A stretch of DNA of 64,000 bases from Mesorhabditis belari. Its lineage: Eukaryota; Nematoda; Chromadorea; Rhabditida; Rhabditidae. Positions 47,370 through 57,699 of this stretch are shown piece by piece. How positions within the stretch are numbered: the stretch's first letter is position 1; the number at the start of each line of letters is the position of its first letter. The stretch spans positions 62,001-126,000 of the forward strand of contig CAUEEP010000289.1 in assembly GCA_958450365.1 (NCBI GenBank), read 5' to 3'. The position numbers and the translations under genes were made by a program. The notes under the pieces are model-generated. The model was not told where the DNA came from and searched no databases. It worked only from the letters and a program-made list of their open reading frames with translations.

Positions 47370-49030
47370 TCACCTCCTTTTTGAATCTTTCCACAACTTC
47401 CTGCTGTTCCTATTCAGCCGCTTTTGCTTCAGGCGATTCATTGATGCCAATTCTTTCAAGGTCCCAGAAATTTTCTTCTGATGGTTGTTCTGAATGTTTG
47501 CTGGTGGAAGACTGGGCAACTCCATCACGTCGAGAATGAAGGCGTCAGGTAGGTTTTTGTCGAAAGCTTTCTTGTTTTGCGATAAAACTTTGTAACATTT
47601 CGTGTGAATTGAACTTACCGCTCCAATAGCTGTTCTGATCTTTAAATCTTTGGTTGTGGAAACTTGTAAGTTTAATTTTTGTACGAATCTTTTTGTAATA
47701 AAACTATCCGTTGAACCTGTCCAATAAAATGTTTGCACTCTCATTGATTTGATAATCCCTCATTCTTGGCAACAATTTGTAACATACTTGTGAGTCGAAC
47801 TTTCCGATTAATTTGGGAACTGTTATAACATAGTAAACTTGGAATTTGAGTTCAACTTTTCGAGGCCTTATTGATGCTGTTTGCTGTTGAATTTTTGGCT
47901 GGATCACTTGCTGGCTCCTCTTTGATGGCACAGAAAAACTCCGAACCGCAGTCCATTTGTGAATTTTGAGCAAAATATCCTGTTGCGGCAGTTGAACATA
48001 TCCATTATTCAAATTTTCTTGAACTTGTAGACGACTTAAATTACTAGCTGTGTTTGCCTAAATGTATTAACTCTATTACCAAAATTGGGACCTGATTTCC
48101 TGCACGTGTTTGTGTGGTGTTGTCCTTGGCATTTCTGGCACCTCGCGTGTCGGCAGTTGCAGTGCCCTCCTCAAAGCATATGGCGCACACTCTTACTGTC
48201 CTCACGCATTCCATAATACGTTGAAGATCCATCCTTGACATTTCACGCCAATCCTTTGATTTGTGGTTGTTTCTTGCAGAAGATGCACTTTCTAGCTTCA
48301 TTCTGTTGAGCTTTTGCAAAACTGGTGAAAGTTGACGTTTTTGCTAGCGTTCTTGATGAATCTAGCAGCTTTGCCTCTACATGTTTGTGTAAGGACATTT
48401 AACTTACTAAATCATCCTGAAGCGTCAAGTGAACATATTTGTCAAAATTTTCCACCAGTTATGCCAACTTTCATTGGCTACCATCAAAATCGGGTATGTT
48501 TAACGGAAAGTAACCTCGTTGAAGTTGAGCCATTCCTCCTCTCGCATCGCCTGATCAATTATCGCTTGCATTTGCTGCAATTGATGAGGGGCATTGGATG
48601 TCCCTTCGCACTTGGCTGTCCAATCGTGACATCATTGACCACCATAACTTTGTTGACTTCTTCGAATTTTTCACGAGCTTGCTTCATAGCCAATTCCAAA
48701 TTAAGCGTTAGGTCAGTAACTTTTCCTAATCCTCATCTTTCCCTCTCAAGGATTCTCCCATTCTTCAACTTCTTCCGGTGAAATTTCGAAATTTCTATCT
48801 CGAATTTCATCTACTCTTTCCTTGTAGTTATTCATCTTCGCTACGTCAGTATCTGACTGCGTTAGCAGTTTTTCAATTTTTCCGGGGTTATTTTCAACCT
48901 CCAAATCTCGAATAACCTTTAACGAACTTTCCTCAAATGCTAGGCCACTATTTAGAGCTCTAGTCATTTGGACTTTGGCACGAGTTATCAACTCTGTGCC
49001 ATTGCGAACTTTCCCTTGCGTAATTTCCCG
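47370..49030 (-). mobile_element. Decayed BEL/Pao-type retroelement, gag and protease region only
   Basis: On the minus strand an N-terminal gag-like segment (48991-48746, acidic and coiled-coil-like) is followed by frame-broken gag sequence. Around 48290-48120 there are clustered Cys and His codons spaced as in BEL/Pao gag zinc knuckles, split over frames. 47744-47500 reads like the DUF1758-type aspartic peptidase (GSTDSFITKRF, then LDVMELPSLP). The frame carrying the catalytic Asp ends as the frame carrying the following Gly-Ser begins, so a frameshift sits in the active site. No reverse transcriptase, integrase or LTR pair was found. It is an inactive remnant. Family assignment rests on motif order, not a search. 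Confidence 0.65.
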
Positions 49031-50490
49031 GCTTGCGTGTAAGAAATATATTTATACTTTGATCTTTATACTTCTTGTAAGATCGTGTCTCGGTATGGTG
49101 CAAATGGTAGATGTCCCTTTGTAACGCACACTTATATCAAAACTTTTCCTTAATAGGGCAAACTTCGCTCCAACTGGAGCAACCTGGCACTATCACAGTG
49201 ATTACATTCAACACTTGCGTGTGAAAAGAATGAAGTAGAAAAAGGGAGCCCACAACTGACTCAAGACAAAGCTTAAATAGTGGGTTTTTAAGTACACAAG
49301 CTACGCCAAAGGGACAACTGAATATCGTCTAGTGGCTGATTACGGTAGTTTATCCATCAACTTTGAACTTTGACTTGTGGTCAGATTCCTTCAAGGAATC
49401 TGACCCTCTGACCTTCTCTATTTTCTTTGTCTGCCAACCTCTGATCTTGTGGATTGGCCTTCTCAAGATCTAAACAGGCATCAGTGATTCGAAAGTTTGC
49501 GAAATCTCAACATCTCTCAGCGTTGGCAAATCCAACAATGCCAATATAAAGCGATAAAACGCTGCGTGCAATTCGTGTTCTCGTGATAGATCGATACTAA
49601 AAGACTGTTAAAGAAAGGCTAATTGCAAGATTTGGCCTTAAATGCTCAGACCAATGCCCAATCCGAAAGAGTCAAGTTGATTCCTTTTGTTCATTCTAGG
49701 CCAAGCCGAAGCCAAGGTTTTAAGCCAATTCAATGGTAAGGCTGAAAAGTCAGGCAAATACCTATTGAAAACGATTGTTTTAGGCTTAATTTGGCTTTTT
49801 CAAAGACTTGCTTATTTGCCTTTCCCATTGACAATCCCACTTTAAGCTCGAATATCTTGGTGTTTAGCTATTTAATTTTGGTTTCATTAGATGCGCCCAG
49901 TCTTTCTCTATCGATTCGTATAAAAACTATTGAAATTCGTTGGCCCAATTCAAAGAAATTTGAGCTTAAAGTTCGATTACCAATGGCAAATGTTCCACTG
50001 GTCTCTCTGGCCTGTGGGATCTGGCCAAGGCTTCTCATGGTCCAGTTTTGATCGAATCTGAACAAGATCAGCCTCATCTTGTTTGAAATTATGCTTATAG
50101 TAAGATATTCTTTTGATTCAACAGTTAAAAAAAAGTCAAATTCCTATCAAAAGCTGTTCAAAAAACTCACGATCCGTACAATCCTCTCGATTCGTCAAAT
50201 CCTCATCACCGCAAATGATCCAAAGCAAATAGCTTATCAAAAATAAAATTTCCATAGATTTTCTCATTTTTGAAAACAATCGAACATCGCTTTGTGCTCC
50301 AGAATTCTTCAAAAAAGACGAAAGTCTGATAGCTCTCAAAGAAAGAAATCCCATGAATACAATCTCCTCGAAAATCGAAAACAAGAGTCGAGAAGATAAA
50401 CGTCTGGACCTGGCCTTTCCATTCTGACTGAGCTAATAAGGGGATTAAGATGTAGACTTGGCTATTGATCTTCTTTTTAAAATAATCACT
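49031..50490. repeat. Duplicated stretch before F (matches 28690-29860)
   Basis: 49031-49420 shows nothing recognisable. 49420-50490 is a direct copy of 28690-29860, sharing for example CTGGCCTGTGGGATCTGGCC. R1 and the short MITE follow at 50490-50989, as in front of copy C, but the gene is missing and the sequence joins the 3' flank of copy F. Confidence 0.6.
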
Positions 50491-51198
50491 ATTTATCAAG
50501 ATCTTCATTGAACTGGTGATAAAGATTTATCACTAAACGCCGAGGCTTATGCCAAATTTTGGCTCCTATAATGCTAAATTACCACTCCTAAACTAGCTGG
50601 ACCCTAGCTTCAAAGTCAAAATGTAAAATAAGGAAGTCAATTTTCGCCGACCGCAGCTCCAACACCCGAGCGGGGCTTTAAATTCTGCCGATAAACCTCA
50701 CCTTACCTACGAGTATGTGCACAAAGGTGTATTTCGTGGGTGAAGTGCTAAAAAGCGCAATGAAAAGAGCTTTTTGAAAAGTAGAACCACCCAAATATGG
50801 TTTTGTGTACATTCTACCGTAAACCTCTTTCTAAAACGTGCTCCTTTCGTATATTTAACGAGACTTTTTGCCATAAATTTCATTTCATTCAACTCGTTCA
50901 ACAGGTGTATATGCCGTAAATACTGTGATAGTACCCCACCGGCCTCTAGTGCGTGCCACACTGGTGGGGTACTCTTACAGTGTTTACGGTAGTTAGTAAT
51001 GGTATTTTGTTCGGGACTTTTCCTTATATTAATTACGTATTTTGTATTGGTTTATAAACAAGATTAAACATTTACAACTCAACATTGATGATAAAAAATG
51101 AAGTAACAAACAAAACAGTTGTTACCATCCACAAAAAAAACAGAATAAACGATCTTTCACAACGATCACAATAAGACCTAGGGAAATAGCAAAAATAC

Positions 51199-52130
51199 CT
51201 ATGGATATGATGCGTCAAAATCGATGAAGATGAGCTTTGTGGCCTCGGTCCTATCTACCGATCGAACTCCACATACGAGCGATGTTTCAGTGGCTCTGAG
51301 ATCCCAATTATAAGGGCCAGGGTCACTCGAACGAGATCGAACGAGATCACGAATGAAGGTACCTTAAAATGGAAAAAAATTAACAACACGACACTAAACT
51401 TTGCCATAGATTTAAGCTTGACTAGCTGACGAGACAAGTTATGTAGTGAATCCATTCTACTTTCAATGCCAGCTTGCAGTCTGGATCTTATTGTCTATAG
51501 CATTGAGTAATTTAAAATCGCCACCTTTCTCCACATCCCACAGCATGACCGAGCCATTCATCGAACCTGTCACCAAAAGTCCGGAGTCGAGCAGTTGCAA
51601 TGAAGTGATCTTCGACGTCTGACCATTTAAGTGGTGAAGGCACGAGCCACCCTCACGAATGTCCCAAACCTAAAGAAATTGAAGTAGTTTTCATAGGCTT
51701 GATTAAACATACCCAAACTTCCGAGTCGTAATAGGAGACTAAAATGTTTCCGCGAAGCTGCAACCCAAAGCGACGACCCGCAAACGGTAACTCTTCAAGA
51801 CAGCCAAGAAGTGCGATGCATGCTGAAAGAAACAAATATAGATGACATTGTCACAGAATAGTGAAAAAGTAAAAACCACTTCCTGTTTGCACATCCCAGA
51901 CGCGAAACGTTCCGTCACTACCCGCCACGACAAGATCGCGCTCTGGCTCAAACTAAAACAGAATCCTGATTAAAGCCAAAATTCGACAACTCAACTCACC
52001 AAAAGTGAAGCAACTAGACTCGTGTGACCGGTCAGCGTGTACAAACACTCCTCCGTGTGTACATTCCAAACCTAATAGAATATTATAAATAGCACTAATA
52101 ACTGTACAAACCTTTACGGTAAAATCATCA
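51199..52130 (-). pseudogene. Copy F: 3' half of a SEL-10/FBXW7-like gene
   Basis: Minus-strand exons: a remnant (52130-52112), then 52071-52000, 51952-51880, 51822-51713, 51669-51525, 51362-51199. All complete ones are open ([23 protein letters not shown] blade, GSDGTFRVWD, SEVWVWD, GSMNGSVMLWD, end DFDASYP). The gene is cut within the exon at 52130, where unrelated sequence shared with 13000 begins. F-box, linker and first blades are lost. Donors after 51880 and 51525 are GTGG. It most resembles the orphan exon at 767-930. Confidence 0.8.
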
Positions 52131-52980
52131 CTATTAGATCATCACATAAGTCTTTTAATGAAATCAACCGTAGTTTAATTGGTGCATTTGTTGGCTTGAA
52201 ACGGCAGACGAAAAGAAACGAAAAAGACTTATGCATCAACCTAATAAAAAGTTTATAATAACAAAAACTCTTAAAAGAATAGTAAAAGGAAAGAGTAAAC
52301 TCTTGCTTTCGTTGTGAGAATTCGATTCTTTCGATTGATTTTGTTATTAGATTGGTATCGAAGCACAAAAAAACAGATTATTAATTAGAAATTTGAATTT
52401 TTCAATGCATTCTATTGTTTCTTAAAATCGATCCCAAATTATGTAAGCTGAATATCGAAAAATATGTCAATAAAGTTACTTTATCATTGTCCTGAATTTT
52501 GCATACCAGCAAATTTTGTGAATTCAAAGAATCTTACCATAAGAGACTGGTGTTAAGTCGATTTTAGCCTTTTTCTATCTTTCAATGGGTGTAGATAAAG
52601 CAATTGAAAAAGGCAAGGCTTTTCCAGGATCCAGGATGAAAAGATGAAAGGGTAATTTTTAAAAATGAAAGACATTTATCAAAAATTCTGGTTAAAAGCA
52701 ATCACCCTCTGCATTTCTCATTCTCACAAAGTTCCATTTGATTTGTTTTTCACTGTTCCCTCTCACAAATGAGCTTGGGAATGGGCTCTTTTGCCAGTCA
52801 GCTGGCCTTTCCCTTTCCTTCCCTTCCACTTTCCCTTTCCCTCTAGGCACTCCACTCGAGAAATTGAGTCACACAGCCTAAAAAGAACATTTAGCTGAAA
52901 ATCCTAGTTGGTTCTCTGACTTAATTTCAGTTGACAATCTCTATTACTTCTTAGTTTTTATGTGTTCCTCAGTTTCGCAC
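52131..52980. other. Stretch shared with 13000-13390, then unassigned
   Basis: 52255-52660 matches 13005-13400 in the same orientation. 52680-52980 holds pyrimidine-rich text (CCCTTTCCTTCCCTTCC near 52808) and nothing coding. Degenerate telomere repeats begin at 52985. Confidence 0.5.
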
Positions 52981-53054
52981 TAAGTTCAAGCCAAGCCTAA
53001 GCCTGAGCCAAGCCAAAGCCAAGCTTAAGCCTAAGCCTGAGCCTGAGCCAACTC

Positions 53055-53190
53055 ACCCCTTTGCAAATAGCGATACAATGGCCTCGTTGCACTAATGGTC
53101 ACCACTAAGACAATTCCGCCGACCACCACTGCCCAGATCCATTTCTTGCTTTTTGCGGCATTTGGGCATTGGGCACAACATGGTGCTCTA
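53055..53190 (-). CDS. Transmembrane exon of a single-pass membrane protein, intact copy
   Basis: After an acceptor (TCTTTCCTTAG, near 53195) the minus strand reads APCCAQCPNAAKSKKWIWAV, then VVGGIVLVVTISATRPLYRY and LQR, followed by a GTGAGT donor. This is a Cys-containing luminal part, a basic stretch and a membrane segment of about 20 residues. The intron that follows consists of TTAGGC-like repeats (53048-52985). Matching tail exons are found elsewhere (54992-55133, 27116-26985) preceded by the same repeat type. No ATG exon was found, so this is one exon of a larger gene or a fragment. Confidence 0.45.
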
Positions 53191-53491
53191 AGGAAAGAGA
53201 TAGCAGAAAAGCCATCGATTTACGATCGGCCATAATAAACCAATAGTTCCTCGCTCTAGTTCCTCGCAGTAGGCTACGTGATGTGATAGATTGATATTAA
53301 ACTGGGTCTTACACTTCTAAGGTATAGGATGATACTGTTACTGATTCAATAATGTGATTATTCTGCAGCAAAGAAAGCTTTAATGCGAAAGAAAACAAAT
53401 GATAATGTTTGTTTCGATGAACTGGTTCACATTTAAAAATACGATTAGTAAAGGATTCGTCACAAGCTTCTTACTAACTTCTTTTGCTCAG

Positions 53492-54250
53492 TTTTCGTTT
53501 TCTCGGAGGCTGGGCGACGAATCGAGCAAATGAGGAAGCGGGAATCACAATCTGTTCACATATGGACGTTCAAGAAGCACATCAGAATCGACGAGAACGC
53601 GAGATCGCATATGGCCAGTTAGTGCCGACTTGTTGCTGAATTAAATTTTTTCTAGGTGTTATGAGCGATCCTCATGGAAGTCACTGTACTTGCGGAAGCA
53701 GCGAATCATTTCCAATTGGCGATCCCGACCGATTCAATCAAGCACTGTTCTAAAAGTTTGGACAAATGTTTTGGCTATAAAAATTGTTTTTGAGGGTCAC
53801 GATCAACATGCGATGAATTATCTACAAGTTCAGTCTGGTCGTATCGTTACTTTTTTATCATGATAATACGTTGCGGATTTGGAATGTTGATGATGCTCAA
53901 AGTTTGTTTCGTTTTATCATTATTGTACGTCTTAATTTAGCCGGCTCTCACTCTAACTGGTCATATGGATAGAGTTACGACGTCTGAAGTGAGCGATGAT
54001 GGTAAATACATTGTCAGGTTAGTTAATAGACTTTAGCTAAGTGCAATTGATACGGGTTGCCAATGAATGCTAACAATGCCAATGCTAACAAAATTCTAGA
54101 CAAAAATACTTGTGAACAAAGTCTATTGCATTATTTAAGTGGCGCGTATGATCGAAAGTTGCGCGTTTGGTGTGGTCAAACCGGTGCACAGCGTCATGTT
54201 CTGCAGGGGCATACGAGGGAAGTGTGGTGCATGAGTCTACATGGCACAAC
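53492..54250 (+). pseudogene. Copy G: SEL-10/FBXW7-like fragment closest to the canonical consensus
   Basis: Exons equivalent to 3-7: 53492-53617, 53656-53755, 53795-53900, 53941-54017, 54140-54250. The linker has [17 protein letters not shown]. The first WD exon starts GHDQHAMNYLQVQSGRIVT, aligned with the FBXW7 GHDDHVITCLQF segment, and later text is LTGHMDRVTTSEVSDDGKY and SGAYDRKLRVW. Other copies have lost the GHD signature and start DDF. A frameshift near 53853 leads to TGA. F-box exons and everything after blade 3 are missing, and at 54290 the sequence switches to telomere-repeat-bearing text. Confidence 0.8.
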
Positions 54251-54289
54251 GTGAGTTATCTAAATTTTGTGCTTTAGCTAAATTCAGAT

Positions 54290-54960
54290 CTGGTTGGTCT
54301 GGTTGGTCTGGTCGAATCTCAGGCCCAGCGGCCAAGGTCAGGCCAGACTCTGCTTCTGGATGACTTTACTTGACCTGTCGTTGATCCAGCCTTCTAAACT
54401 AAAGGATCGTTTTCATTCCATGTCCCTTGTTAGGATGTAAGGATGTAAGACAGATCGGCTGCTGGTGGTACAAATGGCGCATCGACGATCAAGATTTGTA
54501 TGCGGTTGTGAAAAGGTTGTTGTCGTTTTTCTTTAAGAATTAAAAATTTAAACCAACCTCTCCTGCTAACCTGGCCTGATTTCTGTTAGTTAAATTATAC
54601 TATCTAGTCTTTTCACCTAATCTAGCAGGATCAGCTTGGGTCAAATCTAACGAATTGGCTTTGCTAGTATGACCTAACTTGGCATGAATCTGGTTCCTAA
54701 CTCTGGCCTAGGCCTGGTTTAGGCTCAGGCTCAGGCTGAAACTTAGACTTAGTGCGGAAGGCTAGCGGCTAGCGCCTCGCACGAAGTCTATTTAGGTTTG
54801 GGCTAAGCCCCATTTTCTGGATCTCGGCCAGTTCTCAGAGCTAAAGGACAAGCGCTTGGCGATGCTCATGGGTTAGGCTCAGGCTCAGGCTTAGGCTTGG
54901 CTTGAGCTTGGCTTGGCTCAAGAAATCTGGCCTGCTTTCTAAAGTCAGCCGTAAGTGAGT
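54290..54960. repeat. Degenerate telomere-repeat region with a tail-exon copy
   Basis: TTAGGC/TCAGGC units at 54708-54745 and 54868-54930 run in the opposite orientation to those at 15 kb. 54463-54527 is another copy of the tail exon (WWYKWRIDDQDLYAVVK). 54570-54860 is the inverse of 27790-27480. Confidence 0.65.
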
Positions 54961-54991
54961 TGAATCTCTACCGTACTCAATCCATGTTTAG

Positions 54992-55133
54992 TTGTGGTAC
55001 AAATGGCGCCTCTCGACGATCAAGATCTGTATGCGGTTGTTAAAAAGGTTGTTGTCGTTTTCCTATAAGAGTTGTTCATTTACAGGATCAAATCTTCGCC
55101 ACAGTGAACCCGAATCAACGGCAGAGGAATTGA
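54992..55133 (+). pseudogene. Tail exons of the single-pass membrane protein, copy 2
   Basis: After ATGTTTAG at 54991, exon 54992-55047 encodes the tail LWYKWRL, but two extra bases (CTCTCGACG for CTCGACG) shift it relative to the other copies. The 38 bp intron (55048-55085) ends TTTACAG, and 55086-55133 reads DQIFATVNPNQRQRN and a stop. Degenerate TTAGGC repeats lie just upstream, as in copy 1. The membrane exon is not adjacent. Confidence 0.5.
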
Positions 55134-55439
55134 TTTGAAAAACACTTTTGATAATGCAAAATGTATCCGATTACACACAAAAACTCTCTACAAAATACCC
55201 TGTAAACTGACCAAAAATGAAAGAAAAAAGCAAGGAATTCAAGAATGAAGTGTATTGCATTGAAATATCGCTAAAAATACTGTAAGAACCCGCATAAAAT
55301 TAGAAAATCGATGTGTCAACCAGGAATGTCAAACAGTCAAATTATCAAAAATGGAAGGCTTGAGGTTTAGGGTAAAGAAATTTACAGTTAAAGTACAGTT
55401 TTCTACTGAACTATCAGCCTAGTGCCTTCCAGATCTTAC

Positions 55440-57060
55440 AATTTACTCAAAAAATCGTCTAGAAGATGAACGGAGAGGTGGCAACGCTCGTGTACTTGAT
55501 CGAGGTCACGAAGGGTGGAGAGCTAAAAGCTGATCTAGACACCGTAAAAAAGCTTCTTTTTGTAGCATGACATCCAGGGATTTAGAAATTTGATCTTAAA
55601 AAAGCGAGTTAGCTGTTTTATAGTGTTTTTATTGGACTTGAAGTCATAGCAGAGAGCTAAATCTGCCGTAAACAGTGATCAAGCTACAGTAACTCGATCT
55701 TTTCGCGCTAACATCCAGTATTTAGATATCGGTGGGATTTTTTGGCCATCATGCTTTTTGACGATATTTCACCTGGGTTCTCGTTTGCTCCAACGGCGAG
55801 AAACTCGTAAATCTTGATCGATAGATTTGAGTGGCTGTTTTTGTGTCATCTGAACGATTTGTGATTGTTCCTTGCCGTAATCCTTGCTTCAAGCCCAAAT
55901 GCTGATTTTAAAACAATTACCGCCGCCGTTCCCCTTCTCGACAACATCATCAAAGTCGACTAATAACGGGATTAGTTCGGTGTTGAGAACGAACTGAAAT
56001 TTGAAATTTTCTTGAAATTTCTTCGATCTGAGCTCACAGCAGTATTTCACGAACTTGTTGCCTTCGAAAGTCCCGAAAATCGATCTCGGAGTTGCGGAGG
56101 AGAGAAACCGGTGATCTGATGGACGATGGCGATCCGTTGCTGTAAAGTGACAGCCAGCAGGGATAAAGTAGTCACTGGCTGGCCTCTTTCAATCAAAATC
56201 GAGTAGTTATCCAGCTCGGCACAGTAGGAGAACAGCTAGAAATGGAAACCGGATGAAAAATATCGTTTTCCAGTTTAACTTGTACAGATTTCATTTTCAA
56301 AGCCATTTATCACCCCGAATAAGACAGGAATTCCCCAAAGCTGAGTTTCGAGCTTAAAACTTTAGAATAAGCCTTGTGCGTTCCAGAATGAACTTTGAAT
56401 TCGAAATCGACCCACGTTAGGCACATTCAGGTCATTTTCTAGCCGTTTGAGCCAGAGGATTTCGCGGAGGAAAGACTCGCGAAGCTGCAATTGGCAGAGT
56501 TTCTCCTGGAAACGGGTTTTTTAAGTGTCGTGTGTTCTAGATCGGCTAAATCTGTAGAAAATTCCCGTACCGGAGTCGATTTTCGTGAAAAATTTCTTCT
56601 GACAAAGGCGCATCGAGTGGCCGCTGAGGTGTGGGGTTTTAGAGCAAATTCCTCAAAAGAGTAGACTCGTTTATTCCATCCCTCGCCCAAAACGGGATAT
56701 TTTGAGATAATTGATTGATCGATGCATTGGATTGAGGCTAAAAAACAGTAGATCTTGTAATCTAGGTCTTGTAATTAGTGCGGCAAAAAATGTGAATTTT
56801 CGCCTTTTCTTTGTTTAGATTCTTTTAACATTAGTATATTGTCGTAAAAAAGCTGTTAAAGACCAACCATTTAGGCCGGGTATTCTTAATCCGTGACTTG
56901 TTTGATTAACGAAGCGCCAAGTGGAACACGAGTGAATCTAAATTGGTTTCATTTAGCTTTAAGAGTGATTTGGATGAAATTGGAGGGTTAGAAGAGAAGT
57001 TTTTAAGGTTTTTAGAGAGGCCTAGAGCTGAGTTTTCGGATAATCTTCAAAAGAATGGCA
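55440..57060 (-). pseudogene. Unrecognised multi-exon gene, inverted copy 2
   Basis: This is the inverse of 25000-26700. Conserved pieces on the minus strand include FSYCAELDNYSILIERGQPV around 56235-56170 and LSTLRDLDQVHERCHLSVHL around 55530-55465. An extra base (TTTCTCTCC for TTTCCTCC) near 56107 shifts the frame inside the first of these exons, and the 5' part also differs by indels. Differences between the two copies in the open parts are mostly conservative, so the ancestor was under selection. Not identified. Confidence 0.4.
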
Positions 57061-57429
57061 AAGTTCGTTGCTTGGACCGTTACAAAACTTAAATGTAGCC
57101 AATATTAAGCACTTCATCATTTTCATACAATATTTACCACATTAGGGTTGAAATTGGCGCTTGGGAGCTATGGAGAAAGAAGTCGCCGTAAATACTGAAC
57201 ACCTTGTGAGCTTATTGTTAGGTAGTTCTGACCTGAGCACCCAAAATTGCATGCCGGCGCTGGCCGGAAGCTCAATACGGTCAGACAGTCCCGAGCCCGG
57301 CTTCTGACCTGGCTAACTGATCCTGAGGCTCGGTTGGCAAATCTCTGATGATCAGCAATAATAAATGAGCCGAGCCGAGTTGATGCCGATTTTACGGTTT
57401 CCAAGCTTTGCACAGAAGCTCAACACCTA

Positions 57430-57669
57430 ATCCCTCACAAGATTTCATCGTCAAATACATTTTCCAACCCCACATCGATAGATTCTATTAAGGGATTTTC
57501 GAGACTTCGAGCAATTTGGGGTGTACTAGGGAATCTAAAATCTGAAACCGACCTGCCAACTGGAAATACTCATCCTCCAGCCACAAAGCGACTTTCCAGA
57601 GATCTTTTCGATAGTTAATTGCCAGTAGGGAAACAAGAATAATCAGAAAAATGATTTCTTTGCCCATTT
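57430..57669 (-). CDS. Small membrane protein gene MGKE, inverted copy
   Basis: From an ATG at 57669 the frame reads MGKEIIFLIILVSLLAINYR, then KDLWKVALWLEDEYFQL. A CAACTTTCAG acceptor lies about 30 bases upstream, as in the copy at 11905. The upstream frame that is open in block B is shifted here by one base, supporting MGKE as the start. The 3' exon structure is uncertain. One hydrophobic segment; family unknown. Confidence 0.4.
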
Positions 57670-57699
57670 CTTCAACATTTTTCAGCTATTTTACATATC

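Noticed and set aside
48332..48781. 149-codon plus-strand ORF
   Set aside because: It lies opposite the gag-like segment of the BEL/Pao remnant and shows no recognisable motif, so it is most likely a shadow frame.
49081..49140. Possible tRNA or primer-binding site near the retroelement end
   Set aside because: No cloverleaf could be drawn and no convincing TGG-type primer site lies next to an LTR.
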